Shown here: positions 13,403-27,068 of the stretch, piece by piece
How positions within the stretch are numbered: position 1 is the first letter of the stretch
Layout: the number at the start of each line of letters is the position of its first letter
Assembly: GCF_033807715.1 (NCBI RefSeq)
Contig: NC_084607.1
Coordinates: 13,962,441-14,026,440 of the forward strand
Length of the DNA: 64,000 nucleotides
Reading direction: 5' to 3'
DNA from: Cololabis saira
Taxonomy: Eukaryota > Chordata > Actinopteri > Beloniformes > Belonidae
Position numbers and translations under genes: made by a program
Notes under the pieces: generated by a model
Database searches by the model: none
What the model saw: only the letters and a program-made list of their open reading frames with translations
What the model was told of the DNA's origin: nothing

Positions 13403-14810
13403 CAATGAATCGTGCAGGAGCGTCCAAGAGCCACCTATAAACTACCAAAGAGGCTGAAGTATTGTTAATAATACCTTTGATCAAGTCTCTTAAACGGTAA
13501 ACCGACAGCAAGCCTTCCGACTGTTCTAAATACCATCTTGTGTGTCTGTTGTTGATTCTAGTCTGGTTGTTTAGCTGGTTACTTGTTTACCTGTCCAGTG
13601 CCTTTAAGACGCGGTGTCATCTGCATATGTTGGTACTGCCCCCTAAAAATCAAAGTTGAAAGAAATAAACCACAAAGATTCTTAGTATTGAGAAGGAAAA
13701 GAATTAGATGGTAGGCAAGACTAGCGTCGCGTCGCCCACCTTTTCAATCCACCTTAATGTAAGGAATATCAATATTGATATCAGTTAGACGAGCTGATTT
13801 GACATTAAATCTATTGTACATGCGGAGAGTTCCAACACAAGTGGAAGACCTTTTCCTCTATTTAATGCTGAACCTATTTTTTACATAACCATATCAGATA
13901 GTGTAAATTTGCATACAAATAATTTGGATTTCATATTATTTCTATCCCTATTACATCTTGCACAGACTGATCCTTTTCATATCTGAATTATTCCACGTCT
14001 TTTCTGCAGAGGACTTTAGGTGCACTGGTAAAAATCATTAGTGACAACTCTGATGGGCTTCATGGTGAAAATTTCAGGAGGTTAATGTAGCTGCTTAGCA
14101 TGGAGAGCCTTTCAGAGGAGAGACACCATCAAATCAATCAAAAAAAGGAATTGTGGAAGGTAATGAGATCAATGGCATGCATGGCAGCACTTGGAGAGGA
14201 GCATTTTATTTGTGAAGAGCCACATTGGAAATAATTCTGCTAAACGCTCTTGTTTTTTCCATTGAATGTCCTCAGCAGATGCAGATGAATTCCCATTTAT
14301 TTGATGTTACGGCTGAAAAATTAAACCCCACGTCTCCGCTTATCCAGGTCCTCCAGGTGTTTGCTGCATATGACTTTTGATTTTGAATAATATTGTATGA
14401 AACATTCAGTGTTTTTTTGAACCATGTGTATATAGTTCTATGACATCAGTCTTGGCAGAAATGCCCTCGGTCCCTGGCATTTGTGAGATACATATGGTAA
14501 CCTTTAGCACTAGTACCAGAATCTCCTGGATATGGCAAAAACACAGAAAGCTCAATTTTATCCAGTGATAAAATTCTGTAAGACATTGGAGGGTAAGCCC
14601 CAAGAGAAATTCAACACTGCCTGGCCAGTGGTATTTTTCTCTCCGTTTGCTCTCATTATATAGTTAGATTTAGGCAGCAGAATCTCCTGGTTATGTTTAA
14701 TTACTAACTCTAAAGTGAGGAAAAGTGATCTGGTTTGAATAATATTACAAATCAAGCTCTTTATTGTGTTCACCATGTGTTGAGGTCTCTGTAAAAGGCT
14801 CTCTATAGGC

Positions 14811-15420
14811 ATGTTTCCACTAGTGGGAGTTCCAGGTAGATTTTTCGGTGCCGGATCGTTGGTGCGTCTCTGTAGTGGGAGAGAGGGAGTCAGATTGGCC
14901 AACAGGAACTTCCTGGCAATAAGCACTTCTATTTAAAACACAAATCATGTGAAAACCACTTTTTGGCACCTACTGGACCAGAAATACTCAGCTGCAAGTA
15001 CATTTGATGAAGTTGGCGATTATGAGAAAACAAAAAGATCGATGGGCTGACGAGTTGGTTCAGGTCTTGTTGGCGTATTTACGCGAATGTGGAGGTTATG
15101 GGGGTATTCTTTTCATCTCAATTGCTAAGACCACGGTGTACATTAAAAAAGAAAAACAAAAATGCCAATTGCATCCCTCGTTTACGTGTTTCTTATTATC
15201 CTTCTTCTTTTCCGGCATTCTTCTTTTTGTCTCCTTTTATGCTGCTGGATGTTTGGCAACAGCCAGAAATGGATATTACCTCCACTTGGTGGTCGGCTGT
15301 GTTAAATGTTCTTGTGCAGTGTAATGGAGAGATGTCGGCTAAAGGGGCCGAGGATGCAGTCGGACCTGTCAAGAGGTTCTTATCTGGCAGGTTTACCCTG
15401 GATCCCCGCTAATGGAACCT
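14811..15420. mobile_element. MITE-like element with imperfect terminal inverted repeats
   Basis: The left end (ATGTTTCCACTAGTGGGAG, 14811) resembles the reverse complement of the right end (AGGTTCCATTAGCGGGGAT, from 15420) with mismatches over about 28 bp. The interior has an ORF from 15004 starting MMKLAIMRKQKDRWADELVQ; the DRW(A/T)DE pattern resembles the Myb/SANT-like protein of Harbinger elements, but the rest is low-complexity hydrophobic sequence. No target-site duplication was resolved. Confidence 0.5.
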
Positions 15421-16134
15421 TCTTTGTCGATTTTTTAACACTGGAACCTCAGTTTTTTTCATAAATCTTATATCCAAACATCACATCACCAGCTTTCTTT
15501 TAAACTTTTCTACAAGATAAAAAAAGTTGAGGATAATAAATACTTGAAGTAAAGAATTCAACAAAAGTTAAACGTGTCAGTGTCTAGGCAGCTCCCTGTT
15601 AGAGCTGTTATTTCCCACCTCTCATTTACAGTACATTTGTTCAGTGCATCTGACACTGTTGCTCATAGCTTTTGACAGCAATAAAGAGATACATTTAATT
15701 GCAGGATAATCAACAATGATTTTATTATTCGTCTGACATTCAGAGGCGATGTGATGATGCTCACGTTGGCGTCTCATTGTGACAGTAAAGATGCCAGTTC
15801 ATTTTCAGAGGAAATGTTGACTGAGTAAGCAATGTAAATTATTAACATGAAAGTCGTCGTGGTATGTCTGGTCTGATTAAATGCAGGAAGGCTTTATGAG
15901 GATTTTTCAGCACGTTGGCTAGAAGGAAGCTGGGTTGGTATATACTTTTTGGGTGAATAAATTACATATACCAAGTGCATGATGGGAAACTTATAGAGTT
16001 AGATTTTGTATACAACTTTATAACAATCTGAACCCTATACAAAGTTCATTAAATAATTTGTTAAAGACATCCTCATTTTTGTGTGACATGTCTCCAGAGG
16101 TAGCCATTTGAAGAACTGCACTTATTCTTTACAT
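15421..16134. other. hs3st2 3' UTR and downstream flank
   Basis: No coding signal. Includes the presumed hs3st2 3' UTR up to the candidate poly(A) signal at 15726-15721. Confidence 0.5.
15721..15726 (-). terminator. hs3st2: Candidate hs3st2 poly(A) signal
   Basis: First AATAAA on the minus strand after the hs3st2 stop codon, about 409 nt downstream. It would give a short 3' UTR; a longer UTR using a later signal is equally possible without transcript data. Confidence 0.3.
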
Positions 16135-16753
16135 TCAATCCCATTTGAAATCTTTTCCGACAGTTTCATAGAATTTGATGTTAAATGGCCTATAAAACTC
16201 CTGCAGCTGCTCAATGACCTCCTGGTCGATCTGTACGTGAGTCCTGCCCTTGGATTTGCCAAGACATCGCGGCTGGCTGCTGCTCTCGGGCTTCTTCAGA
16301 CAGGGGAAACCTTTGGTTCGATTGAAGTAGAAGTGCTTGTCCGTGATTATTCGTTTGAGCCCTAAAAAGTCCTGAACGCGGCCCATTTCCCCAGCTGGAT
16401 CCGTTATCAGCCGCTCACCGCTCACAAAGTGTATCTGTGACAGGCGGAAGTACTGCAGCCAGTTCTCCAGGTGCAGGATGTACATCCCAATCCGAATGGC
16501 ATTCCAGGACGTGTCCACGAGGCCCGAACTCCTGTTCTTAAAAGCTAGCTCTTCAAATGTAGGGATGTCAGGCTTCTTGGAGAGAGTCTGTGTGTAGTCC
16601 GAGATGGCTCGCGTGACGGGGTTTCGCACCACAACGATGAGCTTGGTCTCGTGGGACATGCTGGAGATCCGTTGAGGTGCTTCTCTGGTCACAAAGTAAC
16701 TGGGAGTCTTCTCCAATGTGATCTGGCTGTCCAGTGTCCGTGGCATCAATCCC
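16135..16753 (-). CDS. hs3st2: Heparan sulfate 3-O-sulfotransferase 2, coding exon 2 (terminal)
   Basis: Supplies the last base of codon 172 (AG|G, Arg) and residues 173-377. Begins after a cctcacaag acceptor; the phase matches exon 1 and the junction reads [11 protein letters not shown]. Visible elements: [16 protein letters not shown] (about 183-198); the 3'-phosphate-binding strand [14 protein letters not shown] with Arg215 and Ser223; sequons NRS at Asn245 and NRT at Asn316; the cysteine pair Cys323/Cys335 that forms the conserved disulfide in this family; and the PAPS-contacting KGRTH loop (340-344). The ending [15 protein letters not shown] is the HS3ST2-type C-terminus. Total 377 residues against about 367 for mammalian HS3ST2, the excess lying in the stem. 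One oddity is Arg275 (YFRL) where relatives have Pro. The frame is intact with a TGA stop at 16137-16135, so the gene appears functional. Confidence 0.96.
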
Positions 16754-16754
16754 C

Positions 16755-16797
16755 TTGTGAGGAAAAACAAAGAGGAAAGCAAACAAATCAGTCAGTT
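16755..16797 (-). promoter_or_regulatory. Splice acceptor region with candidate branch points
   Basis: Reading on the minus strand, CTGAC (A at 16792, 38 nt from the AG) and CTGAT (A at 16788, 34 nt) fit the branch-point consensus, followed by a T-rich tract and CACAAG. The next sequence upstream is the 3' end of an L2-like LINE. Confidence 0.5.
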
Positions 16798-17270
16798 TTA
16801 ATTCAACGTCAAGGCCAAGTTTATTCTCATAGGACACTTAGAAAAACAACTGACATTGACCAGAGTGCTTTACAGGCAAAAATAAAGCATTATAACTGAT
16901 GCAACATGATAATAATATAACAATATTATCAAGACATCCATTTTCAGCTTCAATTGAAGCCCAATCAGTAGAAATAATTCTTGAGTAAAGATTTAAATGT
17001 AGCAACATTTCTTTTTGTTTCACAGAATGGGAGCAGCGACTGAAAAAGCACCTTTGCTTGAAAGTCTGGATCTGGGAACATCAAGAACCGTCTCCTGGAA
17101 GATATCAGTGCTCTGACAGGAGCATGAACAAGAATACGCTTAAGCATATATGGTGCTGCCGATCCACTACAAATCTTGGAAATAAGCAATCTTAGAATAT
17201 ATCCTAAAATAGACAGGAAGCCAGGGGAGTGATGCAAACACTGGAGTGAAATGTTAACTTTTTCTAGTTC
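16797..17270 (-). mobile_element. L2-like LINE 3' end next to exon 2
   Basis: Minus-strand translation in shifting frames gives the C-terminal pattern of L2-like ORF2: PWLPVYFRI, then LDVPRSRLSSKGAFSVAAPIL (family: VPRSRL...GDRAFAVAAPKLWN), then an FTQELF block, followed by the typical 3' UTR ending AATAAACTTGGCCTTGA. Stops and frameshifts show decay. The 3' end (about 16797) is only about 43 bp from the hs3st2 acceptor. Confidence 0.7.
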
Positions 17271-20200
17271 GGGTTAAGAGCCATCATTTCATGCCAAAAG
17301 TTGGTGAAGAGACAACTGATGCAAAACAAAACAAAAATAATCTGTTATGCTTACAAAATCATTATTTAACCAACATAATAAAGTGGAAGAAGATGCTTTT
17401 TACAAAAGAGATAATCAATTTGAATGTATTGTCAAAAAATCCCACACAATTCTTTTGCAGATTGCATAATATTGCAGTAAAATGACTTGATGACACTAAC
17501 AAGAATAAAAGAGAGAAAGTACTTTAGTCTTTGAATCTTGCTTTGAAAGTCTTACTCGAGTAGCAGGAGTTAAAAATAAACCAATACCATGTGGCAGAAC
17601 AGGTGCATCACATAACTGTCTTTGCAACACACGGGTGGCTGAGACAAATGCCTCAATATGCATGATGTGAATATATTTGTTGGAGAGTCATTGTTGATGG
17701 GGCAGGTTGTACAACCAAAACATGCATCATAATTATCATCATCATGCTGCCAAGATAATGGCTTTGCAAACCACGGGCAAATGATTGCATTTGTCTTGTT
17801 TCTCGTGAGAGGTTTCCGTCCAAGTGTAATATGTCATTCTGCTTTGGCACTTTGGTTCAATAAACGCTGATTAATAACCATGTGGGGTTGGCAGTTAAGA
17901 GAATGAATACCTCATTTTCAATTCAGAGATCAGTCATACAGCTGCAGCTCTCCGTTTCCTCAGGATGGAAACGTGACTCAGCTCTAGGATCAGCACAGTA
18001 ATTCAGAAGTTTTGGAGGGAATAATTTTGTGACAGTATTTATTTTATTTTTCATTAATGTGATGATCTTAGAAGATATAGAGTCTAAATTTCTGTCGTCA
18101 CGGTCACAGCAAGTTGGCCAGTTTCTGGGCTTCAGTTACGTCGCCACACAGTTACGATGATAAATGGTGCAGTCTTCTTATTTTTACTGGAGGAAAGCTT
18201 CGATTAAAACCTAACCTTTCTTAAAGCTTCCTCTCACAAGGTAGGGGTAGCCAAAGGTTACCCCCAAAGTCTTAGAAATATTGATCCATTTACTTTTATT
18301 TATGAATCCAGAATAGTTGGCTTGTGTACCTCAGGGGCTCCGGGGAACTATTAATACTTTATGACAATAGCACCTTTGCAAGCCAACGCTTTTACTAGAG
18401 AGAGACACAGAGATACATCAACACATGCATCCACGCACAAACACATAAAAAAAGATTGAGGGTATGGAGAGGTGCCTTTGATATCCACCTTGTCAGTCGC
18501 ACACGTTTCCCTCCATCCTCAAATACAGAATCCTGTGCATCCTGCTTTAAAAAACTGCAACTTGTCATATCACAGAACACAACTGACAATGCTGACACCT
18601 ACAAAGAAAGGTCACATATGGTTGTGCTCAAAATAACACAGCCACCTGGTATTGACTGCACAACAGTTCACAGTGTTGTCTGTGGACATGTTCGCACTAA
18701 TGCGGCACAGCAGGAGGAAGCTGGGACATTGTGGAGGAAAAAAGAGGATGTTAAATTCAGGATTTAATTCACGCTGGAATCCTCCGCTCACTTTGGTCGC
18801 TTCGTTTGCATGCAGACTGTAGAAGGGAGCCTGTCCATCAGATAAAGTTGCAGCATCTGCTAACTTGTCTTGAGTTATTGATTTTTACAGCTGTTGTGTT
18901 TGTTTACTCCCAGGGAGTTTTAGTAGCTCATAGATTAAATGACTGCCACACCGAAGATGTACGACACCAGCAGAGCTGGTAGGAGCGAGATGTACGTCAA
19001 GTAAAACGGAAAACACATGAAGAAGCCAGCAGGGGAGAGCTTAAATACATACAATACAGTGTATTTTTCCAGTAAGAAATGCACAAAAAAATAAATAAAT
19101 AAATCCAACGGTTGACTAAGTTGAATAAAGTCATGTCCAGATGCACTATGATGAAGTCCTTGATGAAGTCTCATCCACATGAGGTATTCATAAGATGAGA
19201 GGTGGAAAAACACACCCTTCAAAAGTCGTTAATGTGTCCAAAACACATTCAGACCCAAAACACATCTCGATTTCATCGGGAGGCGGTCTGAGTCATTGTC
19301 ACAGCAAGATGATAAGGTCTAACTGTGTAGGCTTGTTAAATGCATGAAAGGCAAAAACTTAAAAAAAAAAAAGAGAGAGAGTGACATCAGCGACTGGACT
19401 GCAGTGGGAGTTTTGTAAGGAAGCCTGTGGTTTCATGGAAAAGAAGCTTGTATAGGTGGATTATCTGAGCGTCACATTGAATGCGTAGGGAATGCGTGGT
19501 TAAAAGACACCAATATTGCATGCGCGGCAAACAAAGAAACTCCAGTATTGAAATCTGAACATTATCCCGTTTCCCTTGTTGTGGGAAAAGTCATTGAATA
19601 CAGTATATAGATAAATAGAATAGATCATAATGTAACCAGATCAATAGATGAAGGTCTCTAAGCATAATCTCTCTGAATAACGAGCTATTACCAAATATGA
19701 GATTAGTTAATTATTTATTCGCTGCCCATTCACACACACTTTCGCAAAAAAGCAAAAGTTAACAATATCTTGATGCGCTCATTAAAAGTGAACCAAGATC
19801 TGGTTCGATCAGTTGTCCATTCAGAGATTTGTTTATCTGTACGTGCAAGCAAGGAAAACATGGAACAATCCAGTCATCAAACAACACTTTTCTTTATTTA
19901 ATTTCATCTTTTTCTTCTGGAAATCAGTTCGCAGAGGCTTTCATGTCAGCAGCCGGCACCAATAACTTCCCTGCTGCCCGTCTTGGAGGGATGTTAATGA
20001 GGAACACTGAAGCGTGCCTGTAATTTCTACAAACATCCTTTTTATTTTTTATCCATCATTCTGTAGTCATGCTCAGGTTTATTTATCTGACTGAAAGAAA
20101 ATGAGTGTGCTCATTACAGATGGCTAGTGATTTCAGGGACTGTATGAACCTTTTAATGTCCCCTTTTAAGTGAGGAAACAAACAGAATGGGAATGTTTTG

Positions 20201-20574
20201 ATAAATGATGACAGTGATAATTTTATTTAAAAGGGGATGTAAGTGCTTATTTTGAGAAGCGTTTTTAGTTTTATTTGTTCATTTTGTTTCTACATGACAA
20301 TAATAAATAGTTACATAGACATTATTAGGATGTCCTTGTTGGTGATAATTGAGGGAGAAAAAGGAACCGAAGAGTGGTTATTGTAAGTCTTTTGGACGGG
20401 TAATTGTATTTCCCCCTTTCAGGTATTAGATATGGTTCAGGTGTGTTGATGTCTTGTTACTAAACATTAGCAACACCTGGCTTGCAGTTAGGTTCTCTGT
20501 TTACGTGGTACGCTGGTGTGAGACTGACTTTGGCTACGCTACTTGTTCACCTCCACATTTACACTTAAGTTTAA
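17271..20574. other. No gene seen
   Basis: Intronic AT-rich sequence. Nothing recognisable beyond short random-like ORFs. Confidence 0.5.
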
Positions 20575-21346
20575 ATGAGCATGAAGCAGGATTGAGGCAG
20601 GATTTATGAAAAAAATTTGTATACGTTTTAAGTTTTCTAGTAATAATGTCAGATGAAGCGTTCCAAACCAAAAAGAATGAGCCGTCTAGTGTATCTCTCC
20701 GTTGCCTTGAACAGGCTGTGTGCTGCAAAATGTGCTGCAATTGTGCCTGGAATTTCCCGCGCTGGGCTGCGGATGTGACGTCACATGACGCTGCATGCGC
20801 GTTCTCCCCCTCTCCCGTGCCGGTGTTCTGCCATTCCATGCTCCCTGCCAGAAAATGCTACTTTGTGGTTCTGCGCATGCGCACAGTCGTTTTTCAAAGT
20901 TTGATTGCGACGCCAATCATTTCTTGCACAATGTAAAAAGGATAATATGGGATGTCGAGTATTTGATCCTTCAAAATACATTACCCATGACATGAATTGC
21001 ATTACACTTTGTGAAAATTATACGATAAAGAGGAGAAAAAATTCAATTCTATCGCTTTATTTGAAATTCATTCAGTCATTCACCTTTATTTAACCCGGCA
21101 GGTCATTAATAACACATTCTTACTTACAATGACGGCCTGGCAAGAGACAAGGACCACTTGGGGGAAAAGGACGTGGTTTAGGGAGTAAAACACAATAAAA
21201 TTGTAGCTCTACAAAGGTAGAAAACCATTAGGTAGCATTTTTTGGCAAAGCAGCGGCTTCACTGTTGGCTGCAGTACCCCCAACGGCCGTCGTGGCGAAG
21301 GGTGGCGCTAGAGAGTCTCATTTCTTAAAAGGAGCCTCATGCTCCT
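20575..21346 (-). mobile_element. Kolobok-like element, copy B, with inserted middle
   Basis: Opposite orientation to copy A. TTAA at 20571-20574 and 21347-21350; termini AGGAGCATGAGGC at the right end and a two-mismatch version at the left. The outer about 270 bp on the left and about 105 bp on the right match copy A closely. The middle (about 20842-21245) is absent from copy A and contains other repeat sequence (21065-21165). Confidence 0.8.
21065..21165 (-). repeat. LINE/SINE tail fragment nested in Kolobok copy B
   Basis: Contains the motif CCTTTATTTAACCCGGCAGG followed by an AATGACGGCCTGGCAAGAG box, a common fish non-LTR 3' end (minus strand). Confidence 0.5.
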
Positions 21347-21393
21347 TTAAGTGCACAAATACCATCAGACTTCTTTTCGAGTCCGTTGCAATC

Positions 21394-21870
21394 TCAGATG
21401 TGGTTCTGCCAGTATCTGGAGCGGGTCACAGCTGTTGGGGTGGGTTCCAGGTCCCGGGGGCTGCACTGGGGGGCCTCGTAACAGTCCAGTAGGTGGGACA
21501 TTGTCTGTACTGCTCCACAACTACATGTGTCTTCTGTCTGGTAGCTCCATGCGTTTATGAGTGCTTTGCATCTCCCCTGCTTCACTCGTAGTCTGTTGAG
21601 GGTTTTCAGGGTGGGAGGTCGTGCCCGCTGGCCTGGCATTCAGTCGGGGAGATTCCTCTCTCCATCCAGTCATGGGCTCGTGTGTTGAGCTGGTTCCATT
21701 CATCTTTCCAGATGCTTGACCATCAGACTGACAACTTTGTTTATGTGACAAAGTACCTGTAGGATCCTGGATGATGAACACAAAGTGGTCAGAAAGTTGT
21801 ATGTGGAACGCTGGACATGTAACACACTCTTGTTGAAGTGTTGGATGATGGTGAAGCGTCTGCCACAATC
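21394..21870 (-). pseudogene. LINE ORF2 C-terminus with Cys-His motif
   Basis: The minus frame reads RPPTLKTLNRLRVKQGRCKA, then W, then DTCSCGAVQTMSHLLDC. This LNRLR...GRC...C-x-C-GA-x-QT-x2-H-x-L-x2-C block is the C-terminal zinc-knuckle-like end of an endonuclease-bearing LINE ORF2. The upstream part is frameshifted. It abuts Kolobok copy B. Confidence 0.7.
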
Positions 21871-23788
<1,918 letters not shown>

Positions 23789-24830
23789 GGGGTGTAACGA
23801 TACACTAATCTCACGATACGGTACGATACACGATATTGCGGTCACGATAACGATACGATACAATATTTTAGCAGTATTTTTTTTTAACAACCTTGAATGA
23901 GGAACATATGACTAGAAAAAATGGTCTTTTATTTGAAAGACACAAAATACAAAACAATGCTGTGCGTTTGCCCTATTGTTACAGTTTGTAATGCTTTAGA
24001 ACATTTTCAGTTTTAAATAAAAAGCCAGGCCAACCATTTTCCACAAACTGAACTAAAAGTAAATGTCAGGTTTGCATTATGCATCTTCAGTTTCATACAA
24101 GTACAAATATTTTGCCACAAACTGAATAGTTTCTCTCATGTTTGATATATTTGACTTTTTTCTTTTCCAGAAATTTAACAACTAAAATTGAATAAATAAA
24201 TAAAAGTAAATTAATACATGCAATTTTATATCATAAAAAAGATTAATTCATGCTCACCTTATAAGTGTAAGAAGAGATTTATTTTTGTTAAGAAGGTTAT
24301 TTTGGTAATTCAGGGTTCATTATTTTATAAATATATTCTTTATATTCTGATGTAAATCAGGGACTATAATGACACTAGTCAGTTTATCTGTAGTGTTTAG
24401 TATGTTTTAGATTGGGCGGAGTGATACGCCACAGTACGGCACTAGGTGCTGTGTTGATGTTCTAAAATCCTACGCTGTTGAGCGGACATTAAAGTACACT
24501 CGAACTCACACAGAAGTTGTCCCCATGTTTATCCTACTCACGACCCGAAAAAGGTTTAATTTAATAAGGTATGGCTTAACTCTACACCAGACTTAAAAGT
24601 TCAGAGCTCAAAACCCTGCAAGAGCCCCATGAGCGGGACCGCAAAATGGTACTACTTTCTTCTGAGCGTAGTCAGATTTTGGTCCGGGGGTTGATGCGCG
24701 TTACTAGTCAACACAATATATTAATATTAATAACCCAATATCGCGATACACTTTGTCACCTCCACGACACGTATTGTGACGTTTTTGTATCGTGAAATTT
24801 CGTGGAATGATATATTGTTACACCCCTATC
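23789..24830. mobile_element. Non-autonomous hAT-like transposon
   Basis: Flanked by the exact 8-bp duplication AAATATTA (23781-23788 and 24831-24838), the hAT target-site length. Ends carry GGGGTGTAACGATA (left) and its near complement at the right with four extra outer bases. Subterminal regions are rich in CGATA-type repeats. 1,042 bp, no transposase ORF seen. Confidence 0.8.
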
Positions 24831-24838
24831 AAATATTA

Positions 24839-26077
24839 AACTCAAACTGGCTTATTTAGATGGTTGTCATGAAGTAAAATTTGAGACTGTTGAGATGTTG
24901 TAATGACTTTGTTATTAATGCATACATCTCTAATCTAAAAATTTTTTATGACTTGTTTTACACCGACATCTTGTAAAACCATCATTCGACAAGATAAATA
25001 AATTACAAAATAAAAGCCCTTGTGTTACAATTTGCAGTCACCATCTCTCTTGATGAGGAATGCACTGAAATATGAAATATATTAAAGGGAACTTATTCTG
25101 AGATTTATGGCGTTCCTGTAGACACTGTGAAAGTCAGACAACGAGAATAAACTGATGCTTCTATATAATGACAATAATATAAACACTGATATCTTCATTT
25201 CCTCACTTTTTGCAGCAGAAAAGTCCGCTTAGGGCAGCAATGAGACCATCAGGAGTATCAGACTTTTCAATTTAGCCGTTTTAATCTCTGATTTCATGTG
25301 GCATTTCTTTGACTTTTGCAGATCAGCTAATATATACATTTTTTCCAGCTCTTCTCCTACACATTTCTTGTGGGATTCTAGTCTTGCAGATGTACAGAGG
25401 TGGAGAATAAGTTATTCTGGAAGAAATCTATTGTAATAATATAAAAAAAAAAACAAAAAAAAAAACAGTATCTTCAATCCTTAGGCCTTGCAGCTTTTCT
25501 TTATAGTGGGAGTTTGAAACCATATTTCTTCTGTGCAACCACTGGGAACTCCTACTCAAGTGTACACACATGGACCTGTGAAAAAAAATCTTAAAATTTG
25601 AATGACATCAATATCTGCTTTCCGGTGTATAGACAGTATGAAAAGACCTGGACAGACCCTCTGTCAGTGCTGTTAAATGCACATCTAAATCAAGCTATTG
25701 GCAATAATCTATCTAAGGATTAAACTGGAGTTTCCGAGAAATCCAAGTATACATAAGCGAGAAGACAAACGATTATTGGGTGAGGTGCGTTCGACTCCGT
25801 TATGCTAGGTGACGCCAATGCACACTTTTGCGTTGGCGTTTTTCCGGTTAATTTTTTGTTGTTCGTCTTCTTCTTCTCCTACTGTGTTGATATTCTGGTT
25901 TTCACGGTGTTGTCACTTCAGGAAGGGGGAGTCCCGGGGCAGCCAGTAGCTCGGCTAAGCGAGGGTTGCATATACATGCTGGAATAACTCGAATTAGGAC
26001 GCATTATCTGGCACTAATAGCTCGATCTCAAGAGCTTCAGTTCGGTTCGACTACAGCCCGGCTAAGGTGTATACAAG
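24839..26077. other. No gene seen
   Basis: Intronic AT-rich sequence with A runs at about 25441-25466. No recognisable element. Confidence 0.5.
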
Positions 26078-27068
26078 TGTGGCAGGGTGGAGGTGCAGCC
26101 ACTCAGGTTGATTAGGGCACAGGTGTTCCCAATCAACCTCTCCAGCCTGCCTGCCTTCATAAGGCGTGGCTGCACAGCAGCAAGGGGTATCCCTGGGAAG
26201 CTGCTGAAGGTGTTGGTGCACGTGTGTGGTGGTGTATTCTAAAATAAAGAGTTTTGCACTGAAACCCCGTGTCCTCTCTGTCCTGTCGGTCGGGCCCCCG
26301 TAGCACTCGCCCTGCTACACTGGCGCCCAACGTGGGGCCCGACGGGATGGAGGAGGGAAGCAGAGGCTGCGGGCCGCCAAGCGACGGCTCCCGAGGCGGC
26401 GGGACCCGCGGGGCGACCCACCCCGGCGCCACGCCGGAGGTTTTGCCGCGGCAGCGCTGGTGGCGCTGCAGCCGACAGGCCGGGAGGCAGAGGTTGCAGG
26501 CCACCAAGCGACGGCTCCTGAGGCGGCCCCAGCGACGGCGCCACGACAGGGGTTCGCCACGGCAGTCCCGGAGGATGCGGTCCCGGAGGATGCGGTCCCG
26601 GAGGATGCGGTCCCGGAGGATGCGGTCCCGGAGGATGCGTCCCGGGGGATGCGGTCCCGGGGCCTAGGAGGCGGAGACGCACCCCGGCCACGGCCGCGGA
26701 TGCCGTCTGGCCCGAGGCCACCCTGGGCCCGGTCCCGAGAGCGGCCCCCTCGGCGGTCGGCCCGTCGCAGAGGGCGACCTCCCAACCGATCCCGCTGGTC
26801 GGACAAACCAGGAAGGCCCGGAGGCGCAGACGGCGGTTCCTGGCTTACTCTCCCGCTCTGAGGGGGGGGGGGGAGTTGGCTCGGCCGGAGGGACCCCGGC
26901 CTGAGTGTGGCGATGGGGGTGTGTGGCAGGGTGGAGGTGCAGCCCCTCAGGTTGATTAGGGCACAGGTGTTCCCAATCAACCTCTCCACCCTGCCTGCCT
27001 GCCCTGCCTGAAACCCCGTGTCCTCTCTGTCCTGTCGGTCGGGCCCCCGTAGCACTCGCCCTGCTACA
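26078..27068 (+). mobile_element. TRIM-like non-autonomous LTR retrotransposon (991 bp)
   Basis: Complete short element. The 5' LTR (26078-26319, 242 bp) and 3' LTR (26922-27068, 147 bp) both start TGTGGCAGGG and end CCCTGCTACA. A 5-bp target duplication ACAAG lies at 26073-26077 and 27069-27073. One base after the 5' LTR is a primer-binding site starting TGGCGCCCAACGTGGGGC (26321-26338), the tRNA-Lys type. The interior (602 bp) is very GC-rich and too short for gag-pol; it has 15-bp tandem repeats. The 3' LTR lacks about 95 bp that in the 5' LTR hold a TATA-like TCATAAGG and the AATAAA at about 26242. Confidence 0.9.
26565..26662 (+). repeat. 15-bp GC-rich tandem repeat inside the TRIM
   Basis: Five clean units of GTCCCGGAGGATGCG from 26565, then degenerate units. 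The plus frame reads as repeated VPEDA pentapeptides. Confidence 0.9.

Larger units (their letters stand above)
8394..14810. other. No gene seen
   Basis: About 6.4 kb of AT-rich flank. A LINE tail is at about 10600-10757 and a perfect hairpin at 13367-13402. Otherwise only short random-like ORFs. Conserved non-coding elements cannot be judged by eye. Confidence 0.5.

Noticed and set aside
14558..14926. 122-codon minus-strand ORF
   Set aside because: Overlaps the MITE-like left end; no domain and no splice context.
26315..27055. 246-codon minus-strand ORF, longest in the window
   Set aside because: Spans the GC-rich TRIM interior and part of its 3' LTR; stop-poor GC-rich sequence with no protein family.
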